Source: Ignavibacteriales bacterium
GTDB lineage: Bacteria > Bacteroidota > Ignavibacteria > UBA10030 > SZUA-254
DNA length: 5,099 nt
NCBI GenBank assembly: GCA_016207985.1
Contig: JACQYX010000141.1
Coordinates: 1 to 5,099 of the forward strand
Direction of reading: 5' to 3'
Shown: positions 5,029-5,099 of the stretch, piece by piece
Layout: each line of letters starts with the position of its first letter
Position numbering within the stretch: the first letter of the stretch is position 1
Made by a program: the position numbers and the translations under genes
Notes under the pieces: model-generated
Database searches by the model: none
The model's input: only the letters and a program-made list of their open reading frames with translations
What the model was told of the DNA's origin: nothing

Positions 5029-5099
5029 GGGTATAATGCTCAAATAGTGTTGCTGTTTTAGTGCAGACATAAAGCTAAATACCAATGAAAATAATTAAG

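Larger units (their letters stand above)
4922..5074 (-). other. open frame upstream of and overlapping the toxin start; possible antitoxin remnant
   Basis: On the minus strand the frame is open from just after TAG (5077-5075) to TAA (4924-4922), 50 codons. Its last codons (TMEQENV, stop) overlap the toxin ATG, an arrangement typical of an antitoxin ending on a toxin start. However, most of it is translated repeat (4947-5028) and the first ATG in frame is at its residue 30. It may be an antitoxin tail left after the repeat inserted, or simply chance. Confidence 0.2.

Noticed and set aside
4682..5047. 121-codon plus-strand open frame
   Set aside because: It is antisense to the RelE-like gene and then runs through the palindromic repeat. 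Its protein shows no family pattern.
5032..5099. Perfect TATAAT (5032-5037) followed by ATG at 5085 as a promoter and gene start leaving the right edge
   Set aside because: There is no -35 match at the right spacing and no ribosome binding site, and only five codons are visible before the edge.
1..5099. CRISPR array, tRNA or rRNA genes
   Set aside because: No regularly spaced direct repeats, cloverleaf patterns or conserved rRNA segments were noticed by eye on either strand.

Overview
The window looks like a piece of a Bacteroidota/Chlorobiota-type genome (possibly Ignavibacteria). This rests on the recognisable proteins: a secreted M3 peptidase of the Bacteroidota style, a partial protein like a HEAT-repeat family I know mainly from that group, and a RelE toxin of a subtype common there. 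Weak or AT-rich translation starts and short palindromic repeats fit too. The taxon is an inference.

Layout. 1-183 (minus) is the start of a small HEAT-like protein that runs off the left edge. 260-2180 (minus) is a peptidyl-dipeptidase (dcp, M3 family) broken by an internal deletion near 764-773. The deletion removes the zinc/catalytic HExxH segment and changes frame, leaving a 470-residue N-terminal piece and a 168-residue C-terminal piece. 2181-2410 is a divergent promoter region. On its right side it carries a 51-bp two-step palindrome that touches the start of the next gene. 2411-3019 (plus) is an AbiEi-type antitoxin/transcriptional repressor with no AbiEii toxin after it. 3215-4483 (minus) is an AT-rich gene for a multi-pass membrane protein that I do not recognise. 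4537-4929 (minus) is a RelE/ParE-superfamily toxin with no visible antitoxin partner and a 24-bp in-frame palindromic insertion. 4947-5028 is an 82-bp repeat made of two 33-bp hairpin units in inverted orientation (REPIN-like).

Taken together, the right half is accessory DNA: two toxin-antitoxin halves without partners, an unknown membrane protein of different base composition between them, and two kinds of palindromic repeat, one inside a gene and one directly upstream of it. The left half is a decaying housekeeping-type peptidase. The strongest observations are the paired hairpin repeat with compensatory base changes, the in-frame palindrome in the toxin, the palindrome likely to serve as the AbiEi operator (which also contains the ribosome binding site), and the precise loss of the peptidase active site. 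I see no complete new defence system. The unknown membrane protein next to orphan toxin-antitoxin genes is the best candidate for something undescribed.
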